DNA of 64,000 nucleotides from Cristatella mucedo (GCA_009760855.2 WPIO01000074.1:1470501-1534500); one strand, 5' to 3'. Positions 47,984 to 61,112 are shown, counted from the stretch's first letter. Translations and numbers: made by a program. Notes: generated by a model from the letters alone, not told the origin.

Positions 47984-48042
47984 TGTTGTATCGCACGCAG
48001 GCAACTCAAGCTTTGTTGTATCGCACGCAGACAACTCAAGCG
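47984..48042 (+). repeat. 30-bp direct repeat, two copies
   Basis: TGTTGTATCGCACGCAG, one variable base, CAACTCAAGC, occurs twice in tandem. Confidence 0.9.
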
Positions 48043-48784
48043 AGCACTCCAGCTGTACCTATGTATGGATGTCCGGATGTACGTACGGATGTAGCGGCCG
48101 AAGGCCGTCGCGTAAGCAGCGATATACAGTCAGCAGATAAGAGAGTACGAGAAAAGAGAGAGAGAGAGAGAGAGCAGATAGCGTCAGCACAGGCAAGCGG
48201 ACTAGCAGAAAGTTCGTGCCTGCAGGACTAGTGCGTCACACGACCGCAGCTGACCTGTGGCAATTAAATTGGGTGTAGTAAGCCGATACTGCCCTACTGC
48301 AGTGCCTCATTAGGCTGTACGCAGCCAGTGCCACCGTCGGCCGGGCGGAGTGACGTGAGCCCTGCTGGGGCGAAACAACACTGCGAGGTCAATGCAATTC
48401 GTCTGCGGCTATAGAAATGAGGCTGTTAAGTCGGATATGATTTTTCTTTAAAGATGAGTCGTGTCAATTTATTAATCCACAGAACGTTCTGGCAGTGGCT
48501 GGAGTCCTTGTCCGCTCACCACACACGACGCGGCTCGCGCTCGTGCTCGATCGGCCAATGTCTGCAGATCCTGTTGGCACCCTAATGCACTTGCTGCCGG
48601 CGCGCCGCTCGGCAGCCGTGAATGCTGCAATTTAAAGATTACACCACTTCTCGCCGACCCGCGTTCTGGCTCCGCGTGACTCGAACTGCATCGACTCGAG
48701 ACAGCTTTTTGCATTCATTTTCCCGTGCTCTCCGTTCCCTTTGTGCATCCTTTTTTCCCCGGCGTAGCTATAATTCTAATATAA

Positions 48785-48813
48785 TTCTAATAGCTCCGGC
48801 GTAGCTATTAGAA
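48785..48813 (+). repeat. Perfect 11-bp inverted repeat
   Basis: TTCTAATAGCT, a 7-nt loop CCGGCGT, then AGCTATTAGAA. Confidence 0.9.
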
Positions 48814-50304
48814 CTACTTACCGATCGGGCTGGACAGGGGATCGACCACTCTTTCGACTCACCGTGCGTTTAGCCGAGATTTGCCTCGCCTGCTTGACTC
48901 ACCCGTGTAATACGCCTGTGTAACTCACCTGTGTAACTTGCTTACGTAACTCGCCTCACGTCCTGTGTAGCCCGTGCTCATAGTTATCAGTATGCTAAAT
49001 CCCTGAGTTCACTCGTCCAACTAACGGCGCGACATCTAATGATTTGATCACATTTACAAAGCTGAAAACGCTCCGGTTCGTCATTAAGCACTGGCAAGAT
49101 TCCCATCAATTCTTCTTTGTTCACTTTTGAATGCTGCCAATGAGCATTTTATTGCTAATCATTTCGCCTGCCTACTGGACAGCATATGATAAGTTCGCAG
49201 AAACAGATTTTAGTTCTATTAGTTCGCCATACAATGTTTCACAGTATCACTAACTCAATGTTTAACATTATTTTTGTTAATGCACTGCAATGCCTAGAGA
49301 GCTCTGCAGCACACGTAGCCATTGGCTGCGGACCTCGAAAGCTCACGTGGGATACTGCAAATGCTCGACAGTCCCCACGAGCAACTGGGCACGAGCTGCA
49401 TGTCGCACGTGGGACAAGATCTTATTAAGCCAGGTGCAATCCATTGCTAGTACGAACCTGAAGATTTTGGGCAGTTAATTGTTCGGAATCATAGAAGATC
49501 TATTCCGGATCGAAATAGTGTGAGTACACTCCCCCAGCTTCGATCGGTTAGATTCACTAGGAGCATGGGGTGTCTCCCGCAGGATTAAGAACAACTTCCT
49601 GACATTTAACCAAAGGCGTGGATGTCACTGAACATTTGATCAGGAGTATCATCCAGCAGGATTTTAACGATGTCTATTTCCACCAATAGTCCATTAACTT
49701 CCGTAATGCTGTTCGTCCAACTCTAACCTCAAGTCCCATCGATTCGGTTTCATTTTTATCAATCATAGCACGCGCTTAACGGGCTTTTCAGTTCTTCCTT
49801 AGATGTAAATGACTAGAAAATATTATTTACACAGGCCAAAAAATCAAGTAACTGCTCTTGAAAACCTTTCAAAAACCAAGCATATTAGAAATGGGTATAT
49901 AGTTTTGACTATTTCTATGTGAGCCCAAAGCTCTTAAATCCGAGAGGCATGCCGTTTCTAACTTGAAAATGCACCAGAATCAACAATATTCTAGAATAAC
50001 AGAATACATATAGCTGCACCACATGAAATTTGCGTCGTGCCAACTTGTTGAACCTTGCTACGTCAGGGCTCCTGTTTTCGGCTTATTGAGGTATATATAC
50101 GCTTTCTACTTATAAACAGCTTCAGCAACAGTTCAAGTTTGTTACCTTATGCCTTTTGAACTCCCTGACTCTGCCAGTAATAGATTGCTTAGCAAGAAAT
50201 TTCGAGTGTAAGTGCTGCACTGCTAGTAAAACTGTTCAGTATTTCATTTTTGATTTCGGTCGCAAAAGCTTGCTACAGATATCCTCATCCATAAGACATT
50301 CTTG

Positions 50305-50560
50305 AAGGACAACTACTCTCCTGCCGCCGACTATGGCGAATCCTTTTCAGCGGTCCTGAGCTGGCACATCCTTGCTACTCACTACCTCAACTGCTCTCCT
50401 GACTCTGCTATGCTTCCCAATATCTATTCTTTCGTGAGATGAAGTCTGATCGCTACCGAATGCATACCGAAAGCCGGCTAGGCTGTTAGTGAGCTATACA
50501 AAACTCCCCTGAGTAACACTTGCATAGTCTTTATGGCTTTGCTGCATTACAGACGGATAT
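50305..50560 (+). mobile_element. LINE A 3'-end copy
   Basis: Contains CTACTCTCCTGCCGCCGACT, TACTCACTACCTCAACTGCT and CGAAAGCCGGCTAGGCTG in the LINE A order; 5'-truncated. Confidence 0.85.
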
Positions 50561-50564
50561 GCAC

Positions 50565-52420
50565 ACATCCATTTTCAAACCGCGATCCTAGATATATCAC
50601 TACTCTCAGGGTAAAAGGTAACAGTAGCAAACTGTTAGGCTTCCAGCCAAACTTAAAAAACGCCTCCAGATCCTGTATTCTCGTGCTTCGGCATCCCTCT
50701 CCGGTCTCCTTCCCAATCAGGCTAGGCAATTAAGTAACAACTCTTCGTAGTTCATTTGCTTAGATATATTTGCAATGAACCAGTCTAAAATTATTTATGG
50801 GTCCGTGCATTTTTGAATATCCAAAGCTATGAAATGACTACTGACTGACTTGATAACAAACCTGACTTGACAACATTTGTATTTAACTTAAACAAGTACT
50901 TTTTCATGTTAAGCAATTGTTGATTCACTGCGAATTCTTCTTTGATATTCACTTCCATGCTCACTCTGGTTATGATAAGGAACCAAGTTCACAAGCTGAC
51001 TTACAAAGGAAATAAAAAGTGCCTTGAAGTAGATTTAGTTATCTGAAAATATTCTTCTTCTAATTAGCACGATTGTGGCTACGCTGACTTGCTCAAGTAA
51101 ACCTAAACTTGGACTACGCTTGTCATCGAACAGTTTCCTAATCCAAGCAGTTCTTCGAATGCAAGTACTAGGAGCCGTCGTAGCGACGAATCGCTGTATA
51201 TTGCTAGTTACAATACATTCAACTGCGTAGCGATGAAAAAGCTGCTATACGAACATGAGAGCTTTCAAAGCAACCCCCTAACGTAATAAACTATGCTTGT
51301 GTGCACTACCGTACGCCTGACTTAGCAGATGAAAGCAAAAGAACCTGAGATTTTTTCCGATTGTAAAATATAAAATGCCGAAAGCTAAGCTAAATTAAAA
51401 TTTCTTAGCTCATCCGTGCATAGCAGATTTGTACATTATGCGAAAGTGCGTAAACTGTAGTGACTTTTCGGGGTAAAGTGTGAGCACTCTTATTGCCTCT
51501 GGATGTTATCCCAGCGCTAGGGTGCTCCAACTCTACCTCCTGGGTCCTACATCGGAGCTCTTATAAAGGTTATGAATTTCAATCGAAGCTTCGGAAAAAG
51601 GCTCTAGGGCAAGCTAACGTTCACTTCTTATCGTGTATCACTTGAATTCGCTTCTAATGCTAGTGGCTAGAGGTAAATTACTCAAGCTATATTAAGTCTG
51701 CATGCACCTATGAGATTTTTGACTAGCCGTCGAAAATGCGTGTGCTTCACAAATTTTATTTAAGAACTGCACAGTTCAGAACAAATCATCAGCTCCAATC
51801 GAAATTCCCTTACAATTGTGGCGTATGCCTGCAGCATTATAATTGAACGTCGGATGATTAAGCCACAGCTGTATTGATTCCGTTGAGGTCTGAGTATATT
51901 GCCCAAATGATATGAATATGCTGACAACGTCTCGTCTTGATCAATGTGTCATGTGGTTGGGTCGTCGTAGGGCTGTCGCTGTAAGTGGTAGGTCAGCCGC
52001 CCAATTAATGATCCCTGTATGCACAGCCGCAGCCTGAGTGCCTCTTCAGCTGCTATTGAGAAATTGATCTCTATAGCAGATGCTTAAGATATACTGCATG
52101 GCTCGAGTCTACGACATCTGTTAGCAAAGGTGATAACCTTAACCAATAGGCCAAACAAGAGCAGCTTATAGAAGCTACTCACAAAAACTTTCTAGTTAGT
52201 GACATTGGGTACTTGTTGAATCCACATAAAATAGTGTAATACAACGTAGCATTTCATAATTGCAAGATTGCCATTCAATCAGGTCTTCTGTGCTGAACGT
52301 TGAGGTACCAGTGTTTCGCTTGCGAGGTCGGAGAATGCTGATGTGGTCACGTCTCTTGCATCCACTGCTCTCTTGTCCACTGCTCTCGGTGCCTCAGCGG
52401 TTGCAGGCCGATCGCCGTAA
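50565..52420. other. Mostly unassigned; diverged LINE B tail and SINE1
   Basis: A LINE B-like tail (AGTGCCTTGAAGTAGATTTA) near 51010-51060 and an inverted SINE1 at about 52060-52165 are the only recognisable parts. Confidence 0.4.
52060..52165 (-). mobile_element. SINE1, minus copy, diverged
   Basis: Contains the inverted B box (GGCTCGAGTCTACGAC) and the inverted A box (ACCTTAACCAATAGGCC). Confidence 0.65.
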
Positions 52421-52645
52421 GCAGGGGATCAGCTGCTGCCCGTCGAAGCTCCCATTGTTCGTAGCCACGAGCTGGATGCGGCTTTTCAAAAAGAGCGAAA
52501 AGCAGGCATCAAGGGCTTCTTTATCCTGCAAGGCATTCCAACGGACCAATTCAAACAGCCCTCTCGGTTTGCATTGAAGATTAAAGATCACAACGGCAAA
52601 TGCTCCGATTGCTCGAGCATGCAAGCTCGAGCTGGCGGCTAATAG
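52421..52645 (+). CDS. Unidentified coding-looking segment
   Basis: After an acceptor-like GTAAGCAG the plus frame is open for about 70 codons: GDQLLPVEAPIVRSHELDAA, FQKERKAGIKGFFILQGIPT, FALKIKDHNGKCSDCSS, then stop. Its charge pattern and lack of repeats look protein-like. It has no start codon and could be a terminal exon. A minus-strand frame of 90 codons overlaps it. Family not recognised. Confidence 0.3.
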
Positions 52646-52649
52646 CTGG

Positions 52650-53670
52650 CCTGGGAAAGGCAACATTGCAACCTGTAGGACTGCTGGAATAGTCCTGCAC
52701 TAGATATTTCCATCCTCTGGGAGTTCGAAGAGCGTCATGAGAGCATCGGCAGGGTGAGTTTCTGCAGATGCTTAATCATCTGCGAAATGGTGTGCATGCA
52801 GCGTGTCTAACAAAAAAAAGAAACAGTGGCCAGTTCACTTTCCAGAAAGCCACTAAATTAGCCTGTACAAGATCATTGACAAGGCTACAGTTCACGAAAG
52901 ATTTCTGCAGATGGAGAAGGGAGATGTGTGTGAGGAAGATACCATTGTCATAAAACAGACAATAATCAAACTTTAAGGCCATATAGAGCATCGCTGCATC
53001 AGGCCTTTAACTACGATATGTTATGGAAGTAAACCCACAGAAAAGCCTTTCCAGAATGCACTAGTTTATAAAAATCCATACATAATTTTAGAAAAATTGC
53101 TAGGGTTTCTCAGTTGAAAGATTGTCATAAAAATTAGCAGATGAACAATGGAAACATCTGATATTCAGCGCTTTGCTGCTTGAGGTATACACGTCCCATT
53201 ATAGATGTACGTTTGAAATAATTATTGCACTGAAAAGAGCTCGACGGATTAGCTATCATTAACTGAAAGCTCGACTGATTAGGCAACTTGCCAAAAGCAT
53301 GCCAGAAGAACAACTTCTCTGCAAACATCACACTTCAGCATACCCACTTGCATTAGCACAGAAGCACCTGCTACTACTTAGATGATGACATTTATCCAAC
53401 CTTCATCACTGATTTCATACCCAAATTGCAGGAAGCACACGACAATGTTGCTGCTCTGTGTGGCCTCCCTGGGCTAAATAACAATATTTTTCACATTATA
53501 CTAAACTCTTGTAACTCAGTCTAAATTAAATCAGTTTCACTTAATACTATACGCAGCCAACTATAACAGAATCGCCATTGCAATTTTCCTAATAATAAAC
53601 TCTCCATTATCTCGATCAGCCAAATGATGCTAAGAAACTACTTTATATTATTCTTTAAGCCTCATCGAAA
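52650..53670. other. No recognised feature
   Basis: AT-rich sequence without recognisable repeats or coding motifs. Confidence 0.4.
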
Positions 53671-53674
53671 TAAT

Positions 53675-55480
53675 GATAATAATAAGAGTACAATTAATGA
53701 AGTGCCCTCGGAAAACTCAATCTATTTCTAGGCGCTTTACATTTCCTTCTAAAGAAACACGATCGAGTGGTAAGTAGTATCATGCTCGATAAACAGCATG
53801 AATAGCATGGTTACGGGTAACATGCACCAGCACAGATACAGCATGCAAGTGTTGTTACTGACACTATACACAGTGTCAGCACAAATAAACACACACAGGC
53901 TGAATCACGAGGACCCACTAAATGCTGTCATAAATAAGTGCGTTTTTAATTTCTATGAAAAGGTGGTCAAGTCGAGGGATGTTGTGATGCAAGTCGCTAC
54001 TAGTGAGTTCAGACTTTGAGAGCATACGCACTGAATGCATGGACTCCAAAGGATTAGAGGTTTTTACAAGGTATAGGTAAACAGTTAGTTTCCGAAAAGT
54101 GAGTGGTACGATGCATGGCCTGCAGTAGATCTAATAGGTAGGCTATATCTAAAGAATGAAGTTACCTACAAGTGATTTACAGACCGTTGAAGTCGGTCTG
54201 TTGCTTGACCGGTAGCTACTGCATATCGGCGAGAAGCGGTGTGATGTGGCAACTGCAACGCTTACGACAAACAAGCCTAGCTACAGAGTTTCGCAACAGC
54301 TGTAAGCACCTGTCGGCACATGCCGGTAGGCCAGCAAGCAGTGAGTTACAGAATTACAGACGGGATGTTACAAATGCATGGACCAACTTGGACGTGGTAT
54401 CCCTATCAACACAAGCCCAAATTTTAGCAATGTCATGTAGCTGAAAGTAGGCAGACTTGACTGTAGAGCTGATGTGGTCGTCTAACGAGAGGTCATTTAG
54501 GAACACAACACCTAAATTTCGAGCTGATTCAATAGGAGATATGCTGGCAGAGCCAATTTTGAGAGTCAGCCTTTCCAATTTCTGAATCACACTGTGTTTG
54601 CCCATAACTAGTAAGTTAGTTGTATCATCGTTTAGTTGAAGAAAATTTGCTGCCATCCATCTGCTGATGTCATCAATGCAACGACATCTACTCTCCAACT
54701 GCCGACTGTGGCACATCTTTTTCAGCTGTCCAGAACTGCTACTTCTATGCTACTCACTACCTCAACTGCTCTCCTGACTCTGCTATGCTTCCCACTTTCT
54801 CTTTGTTGCGCGAGACGAAGTCTTTTGGTTACCGAATGCGAACCGAAAGCCGCTTAGGCTGTGAGTGCGCTATACAAAACTCTCCTGCGTAACACCCACA
54901 TGGTCTTTATGACTTTGTGGAGTTACTGACGGAGATACATTACATTACATAATACATGCAGGAGGTGAGGTGAGAGAATTCGAGGTGCTCGAAGGCTAGG
55001 AGGGATCAAAGCAAAGGTACAACTGAGTGTCATCCGCATAGAAGTGTAAGCCTAGATTGTGCTTGGCAATCTCATCAGCAAGAGGGAGGGTAGAAGCCGT
55101 GAAAAGAACCAGACCTAGCACGAAGCCCTAAGGTACCCCATATTTCAGAGATACCTCGGATGATATTTGTCCATTCACCTCAATACTCTGGAGTCTGCCA
55201 CTGAGATAGGACCTGAACCATTACAGAGCAGTGCCAGTGATGCTCAGGCGAGATTAGAAGTGCTCTAAAAGAACTTTGTGATCGATAGTATCAGAGCTCC
55301 CGAAAGATTGAGCAAAACAAGTAGAGCCACTAACTATGTCTGCATTCCTAAGTAGGTCGTTGTACAGCCTAAGCAATGCTGACTCTGTGAAGTGATAAGC
55401 TCTAAAGCCAGACTGGAACTTACTCAAGGTTTGAAGTTTCAAGATTTTTTAATGGGCCGTCCAGAACGACCTAAACAGAC
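53675..55480 (-). mobile_element. LINE B copy with RT fragments, split by LINE A
   Basis: On the minus strand: TLSKFQSGFRAYHFTESALL, then after the LINE A insertion ISRWMAANFLQLNDDTTNLL, SARNLGVVFLNDLSLDDHIS and SKLVHAFVTSRL, with the 3' UTR and (TTATTA) tail near 53675. Frameshifted. Confidence 0.85.
54676..54955 (+). mobile_element. LINE A 3'-end copy nested in LINE B
   Basis: From ACGACATCTACTCTCCAACT to (ATTACATTACAT); nearly identical to the 3' 270 bp of the 12845-14292 copy and in the opposite direction to its host LINE B. Confidence 0.9.
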
Positions 55481-55819
55481 GATATGCTGATAATTGTGTG
55501 ATGTCCAACTTTCTCTAAATCATTCATGGTTTGTAGATCGGAAGGGCACGAATGGCCTGTTTCGCCACGCTTGTCAAAGCACAATTGGGCACATCAGTGC
55601 CACAGACAAGTTCATAAGGGCTTTAGCTGGCATCAGCACCCATGAAATAGCAGAACTTACAATTTCGCTTATGCAAAAACCCCACGCACACAAGCAAACA
55701 TGGCAAAATCCATGCATAAACTTGAAGCTTTCGATCATGACTACCCGAACCTGGCATGGAATACTTTATAAGTAAATGTTAGCTGATAAATTAGCCTTTT
55801 TTAAAACTGCCTTTTCCCA

Positions 55820-55936
55820 CATGGTTAAGGTGCTCATCACAAAAATGTCTGGCTTCGGTCGTGGACTCCAGCCCTGTGGCATGTGTGCAGCGCCTGAAAA
55901 GAGATTAAGTTCTCTTAGGGCGCTACACAAATGCAT

Positions 55937-55940
<4 letters not shown>
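55820..55940 (+). mobile_element. SINE1 with tail expanded into (AT)n
   Basis: GGTTAAGGTGCTCATCACAA, a weak B box and GCGCCTGAAAAGAGATTAAG, then TTAGGGCGCTACACAAATGC directly before the AT repeat. Confidence 0.8.
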
Positions 55941-56083
<143 letters not shown>

Positions 56084-56529
56084 CCTTAGCCGCTACTACA
56101 GCTCTTCCATTTCAGTGGGCCTTAATTGATCGCTAGCTACAGAACTGTTCGAGCCCAAGGCCATAGGTCATAAACTGCCAGCCCCTTCACATTGGGCTGA
56201 GGCCTAGGGCTACATTCTGCTAGCCAATGGATCGATGGGTAACAACTGCGATGCTTTCTACTGGTAACTAAGTTACAAATAAGGCAGGTATCTGCTCTGA
56301 AACCGGTCTTGACCATTGGCAGAAAATTGGCTAACAATCGATGACATCTAGAGCAATATCTGTTCTCTGCTATGGATTCAATCTGCTTTACAAAGCTCGC
56401 CGATGATCACTCACAATGCTGCCAATATCAACAGCAGCAAGTAAAATAAGACATCTGATGTCGATAAATCACTGAAAGCCTCTGCAATCTGCACGGGCTA
56501 CTTGTAGGCTTAACAAGCAACTGAATATC

Positions 56530-57135
56530 TCAACTGAATAACTCAACATTACTCCACTTCTCGCCGACCTGCACTGGTTACCAGTCAAGCAACGGATTGA
56601 CTTCAAGGTTTTGTCGCTCACTTTTAGGTCTCTTTATTCTATGGCTCCAGCCTATCTTTCAGATATACTACCCCATCAGGCCGAGCATCGTACCACCCGC
56701 TTTTCGGAATCCAACAGTCTAGAAATACCTCGTACAAACCTTAAATCCTTTGGAGACCGTGCATTTAGTTCGTATGCTCCCAAAGCCTGGAACTCCCTCC
56801 CGACCTGCGTCAGAACATCCCCTGACCTGACCACATTTAAAAGAAACTTAAAAACATACCTATTTAGGACAGCATTTAGTGGGTCCTTGTGATTCGTCCT
56901 CGATGTGCTTATGCATGCTGACACTGTTCATGCTGCCACTAACCACATTTGCATGCTGACCCAGTGCATGTAACCCCTAACCATGTTATTCATTTTGTTT
57001 GTTTTTCAAGCATGATTTTACTTACTATTCTATTGCGTATCACTTTGCAGCAAATGTAAAGCGCCTAGAAAGAGATTAAGTTCTCTGAGGGCGCTTTATC
57101 AAGTGCAATATTATTATTATTATTATTATTAACTG
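56530..57135 (+). mobile_element. LINE B 3'-end copy, well preserved
   Basis: Open frame with MSLTFRSLYSMAPAYLSDIL, RTNLKSFGDRAFSSYAPKAW and LKTYLFRTAFSGSL, stop. Then the 3' UTR, the AAAGCGCCTAGAAAGAGATT hairpin and (TTA)n at 57110-57130. Best reference for the family's 3' end. Confidence 0.9.
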
Positions 57136-57214
57136 AGAGCCACGGCTGGCTCGACCACGGCATTTCTTCTTCGTGCATAACTAGTCTGGTGTGCCAGTTG
57201 CATGTTAATGCTGG

Positions 57215-57495
57215 ATTTCTTATAGCTCCCTCAGAGAACCAAATCTATTTTAAGGCACTCTTTATTTCCGGCAACGGAAGCATGATTGAGTGGTTAGTGC
57301 TAGCATGCTCAATGACAGCATCGCACGCTGCATCATCACCAGTATCCTAAGCTGACGAAAGATCGAGCAAAACAAGCAGAGATATTCTATCTAAGTAGGT
57401 CGTTATACACTTGAAGAAATGCTGACTCTCCGGAGTGATTAGCTCTAAAATCAGAATGAAACTTAATGGCAAGGTCTGACGTTTGAATACTCGAG
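57215..57495 (-). mobile_element. LINE B copy, rearranged
   Basis: The inverted 3' tail (GCTCCCTCAGAGAACC) is followed by LINE B RT-region text (CTAAGTAGGTCGTTATACAC, GCTGACTCTCCGGAGTGATT) with the middle missing. Confidence 0.7.
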
Positions 57496-57589
57496 TTTGC
57501 ACAAGCCATTGCGTTGGAGGTCCTGGCTTCCGAACTTCTTTCGGATAAGTATATGCAGCTACATTTGGTCTCCGTCCTTCAGCCGAATT

Positions 57590-57830
57590 GGGCCCACGTT
57601 TTCTTGCCGAGCTGAGCTGCTACTTACCCATTACTCACTACCTCAACAGTCCTCGTGACTCAGGTGTACCTCTTTCTGTCTTTGTTGCTGAGATGACGTA
57701 TCTTGGCTATCAAAGGTAATCCGAAAACCGCTAAGGCGCTGATTGCGATAAATAACTCTCCTCTGCTTTACGCCTGCTCGGTCTCTGAAGCTTTGCTAAT
57801 TTGCAGATGGAGATATATTAGTATAACGGA
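57590..57830 (+). mobile_element. LINE A 3'-end copy, old
   Basis: TACTCACTACCTCAACAGTC, AACCGCTAAGGCGCTG and ACAGATGG-type end; diverged. Confidence 0.65.
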
Positions 57831-58220
57831 TCGCTGTGTCAGAAATATTAGGAAGTAACTGCTGGCAGTTACAAGGCAAATCCAGGGCACGTACAGATGC
57901 CTTTATTTTTGAGCACCCGACATGCATAGTGGCACCCACAGTTGCACGAAGCTGCAAAGTGATATGTACATCACTAAATATGTATATATATTTACATATA
58001 CATATATATATATTTATTTATTTATTTTTTATTTAGTGAGGTAAACATTACTTGGCATCCTGGAGTCCCTGGAGGTCCCACTATCCATGCCAGGCTCCCC
58101 AATGCTTCCATGGCATCCATGCCTGCACCAGCTTCGCCTATAAATATATATTTATTTGCATATATACATATATATGTAATTCGTTTGTGAAATGATATAT
58201 GATTTTAAAATTTTACCAGC

Positions 58221-58423
58221 TGTTAGTGCGGTGGTTCTCAGCCTGTAGGTCGCGACCCCCTTGGGGGTGGAACGACGCTTTCTAAAGGGTAGCCTAAGAC
58301 CAAAGGAAAACAGGCATTTCGGCATTTTGCACGCAATAATTTTATGGTTGGGGGTGGCTACAACATGAGGAACTGTATTAATGGTTCACGGCATTAGGAA
58401 GGTTGAGAACCACTCTGCTAGTG
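58221..58423. mobile_element. SPIN-like hAT MITE, copy 2, with target-site duplications
   Basis: Element 58229-58415 (187 bp). The termini GGTGGTTCTCAGCCTGTAGG and GAAGGTTGAGAACCACT are inverted repeats. Inside are GGTCGCGACCCCC, AGCCTAAGACCAAAGGAAAA, AATTTTATGGTTGGGGGT and CAACATGAGGAACTGTATTA, the word order of SPIN elements. The flanks TGTTAGTG and TGCTAGTG form an 8-bp duplication of the NNNTANNN type used by hAT/Buster elements. No transposase. Confidence 0.85.
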
Positions 58424-58597
58424 CACTGGCTCAAATGCTGCAGCTTGTTGCTATGCTGGTAACCGTGGACACGAACGCGCTGCTGTTGGGTAATACCGCT
58501 GTGGAGTTTCACATCAGTAAAATCATTAGCCTCGTGGTCGCTGGGATTGCAATGTCAATATATCAACAAAAAAATTTAAAACTAAAAAAATGAAAAG

Positions 58598-58602
<5 letters not shown>

Positions 58603-58654
<52 letters not shown>

Positions 58655-58663
58655 TCTCTCTCT
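58603..58663 (+). repeat. (TC)n microsatellite
   Basis: About 60 bp of TC with one interruption. Confidence 0.95.
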
Positions 58664-59825
58664 GGAAAGGCCTGTGCTAAGGAGGCTCCTCACGACGCAA
58701 GACATTACAGCCTAGCCACTATCGGCGAATTGTAAGGAGGATCGACAACGGGTTGAATACGGCTAACTATAAATCTTGGTAGGCAAGCAGTTGCTGCATC
58801 CCCGGGTACGCCGCCGGCACAGCTACCAGGATATACAGCACGAAAAAGAACTGGCGAAGGAGAGGCCGACAGGAGACACTGCTGAGCCCCAGCAAGCCAC
58901 GGCTACTGCCTCTATCTCCGACGTTGGTATCCTGTCAATGGACGAGAACATATTAAACATCAGGTAAACACACGGGATTTGCCCGGTGCCCAAGTGCGAT
59001 ACAAGAAAAATTGCTCGGAGTGAGCATCGTGTACGATTAGTATAGCGCTGCAACAGTTGCGCCTGTGTGTGTTTGCGTGTGAGCGAGCACCTGCATTCGC
59101 AGGTGCGCATGTGAGAGTATGATTGTCGACTAACAGCTAAGTTTGGTCGAATTTTTTTAGTTATAGGACTTTTTAATTAATCGCTAGAAGTTGATAACGA
59201 CATGACGTGAATTGGGGGCTGAAGATCTGGACAGCTTGCCGGATCTTGTGCTAGCACAGTATAATGAGAACACACAAATACTCGACCAGTCGCCACGTGT
59301 AGATGCTAACGTACCTTCTTTCCAATTTTTTACCATCGGCACTTCGTTCAGCCTACCAAGCCAGAGGAAAAACTAAATTAACCGGTTATATCGTGGAAAG
59401 TCCAAATTGAGGCCTGGATTCCTTAGCAGCACTACCTGTACACTTAATCTCAGGTGTATCTTGATCTCAAATGACTGTGAGTTAAGACCAACTTTATTTG
59501 ATCTATATATGGTGCTGGTCAGTTCTTGCATTTGAAAAAAGCATCGACCATTTCGATATGACGTGACATATCGGTTGCTTCATACATGAAGTTTCAGTAA
59601 TCGGGGCGTGGCTTTGCACGTAAAAATCTGCCGGTCAGTATCTAGTGCATGCTTCTCAACGCTCCTCTCTGACAACCACTGCATGTATAACATGCTCGCT
59701 GATTCATTCCTAAAGTCTCCTCCCATTTTTGGCTTCATCACTACTCATTGTCTGCCCATTCTCGTCTCTACTTTTGTCACACCTCTGTCTATCGCATTTT
59801 GGTCTCTCTTTTCTGCCTTTGGACT

Positions 59826-59830
<5 letters not shown>

Positions 59831-59893
<63 letters not shown>
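59831..59893 (+). repeat. (CT)n microsatellite
   Basis: About 62 bp of CT. The long open frames across it on both strands are artefacts. Confidence 0.95.
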
Positions 59894-59896
<3 letters not shown>

Positions 59897-60664
59897 TCTT
59901 CCAAGTTTTCCCTAAATCCACTTTCAACATATCTCGAGTGATTTATGTTTCCCCCTAATGGTCTCATTCATTTTAGCTACCTCGATACTCTCGATTCAGT
60001 TTAACCACCTCGATAGCTATTCGTTTTAGAATGAACACTTTTTTTTTACCTCATATCTCTCAGCAAGCTACCCCTATGTTCTTTCTCCTTTCTTTACATG
60101 CCGGTTAACTCTTTTGCTGTCCTTACCGGCACTCTCTCTCTCTCTATGTATATTTAAATTTAAATTTATAAGACTATACACATATAGTTTTATAAATAAA
60201 TGTGTCTCTGTCTGCCGTGACTTTGTGCGTCTCATAAGAGGTTAGGACTCGGTACCGGCATAGGGAGATAAAGCTCTTCCCATATAATAGAGTTTCTTGC
60301 TCACGGATGTCTATCGTTCAGTTTTGTCAGCAGCTGCATCTGTCCTCTTCCATAAGTCTGCATTACTTTCTCTTAGCACACAACTTTGTCTATTCTGTTC
60401 ACCGTTTCTTTCTCCACAGCTCCCTGGTTTTTGTTCTTAATCCGATGATCCTCTAGCCTCTAATGTCTCCTGCTTCACTGTCTAGTTTTCCTTAACTCAT
60501 CCTCGAACATAGTCTCTGAATCCCCACCTTCTGACATTCGTCTCTGAATCCCCGCCTTCTGACATTACCAGAAACTACCCTCTCATTTTCCCTGAGATCT
60601 CCCCTGCTTGCATGCCATCGCTCACATGATTGCGCACATCAATATGCATGCACTTGCATGTGGG

Positions 60665-60666
<2 letters not shown>

Positions 60667-60760
<94 letters not shown>

Positions 60761-60790
60761 TGCACGCATGCACACACACACACACACACG
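60667..60790 (+). repeat. (CA)n-(CGCA)n-(CA)n compound microsatellite
   Basis: A CA run, then about 18 CGCA units, then CA again. Confidence 0.95.
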
Positions 60791-61045
60791 TGCGAGTATC
60801 TTCAAACGCATGCACACAAGCACAGAAACACTAATGACACGTTCTCAGTCGCACATCCTCTAACCATCTACCTACATATGCATGCCTACTCACACCTCAA
60901 CCAAACACAAAATACACCCACCCATGCAAGGAGGTAAGTAAGCACAAGAAACATACCCAGATAACACTTGCTCTCACAAACGCCCACTAAACTAATCAGG
61001 TAAAACATGTATGTGCACACATATACACGATGCTTGGATACGCGG

Positions 61046-61107
<62 letters not shown>
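61046..61107 (+). repeat. (CA)n microsatellite
   Basis: About 62 bp of CA. Confidence 0.95.

Positions 61108-61109
<2 letters not shown>

Positions 61110-61112
<3 letters not shown>

Larger units (their letters stand above)
44940..50300. other. No recognised gene; GC-rich patch and short repeats
   Basis: A CpG-rich patch at about 45820-46240 is open on both strands without family motifs. There are short tandem repeats at 46908-46940 and 47984-48042 (30-bp unit, two copies) and an 11-bp inverted repeat TTCTAATAGCT at 48785-48813. Confidence 0.45.
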
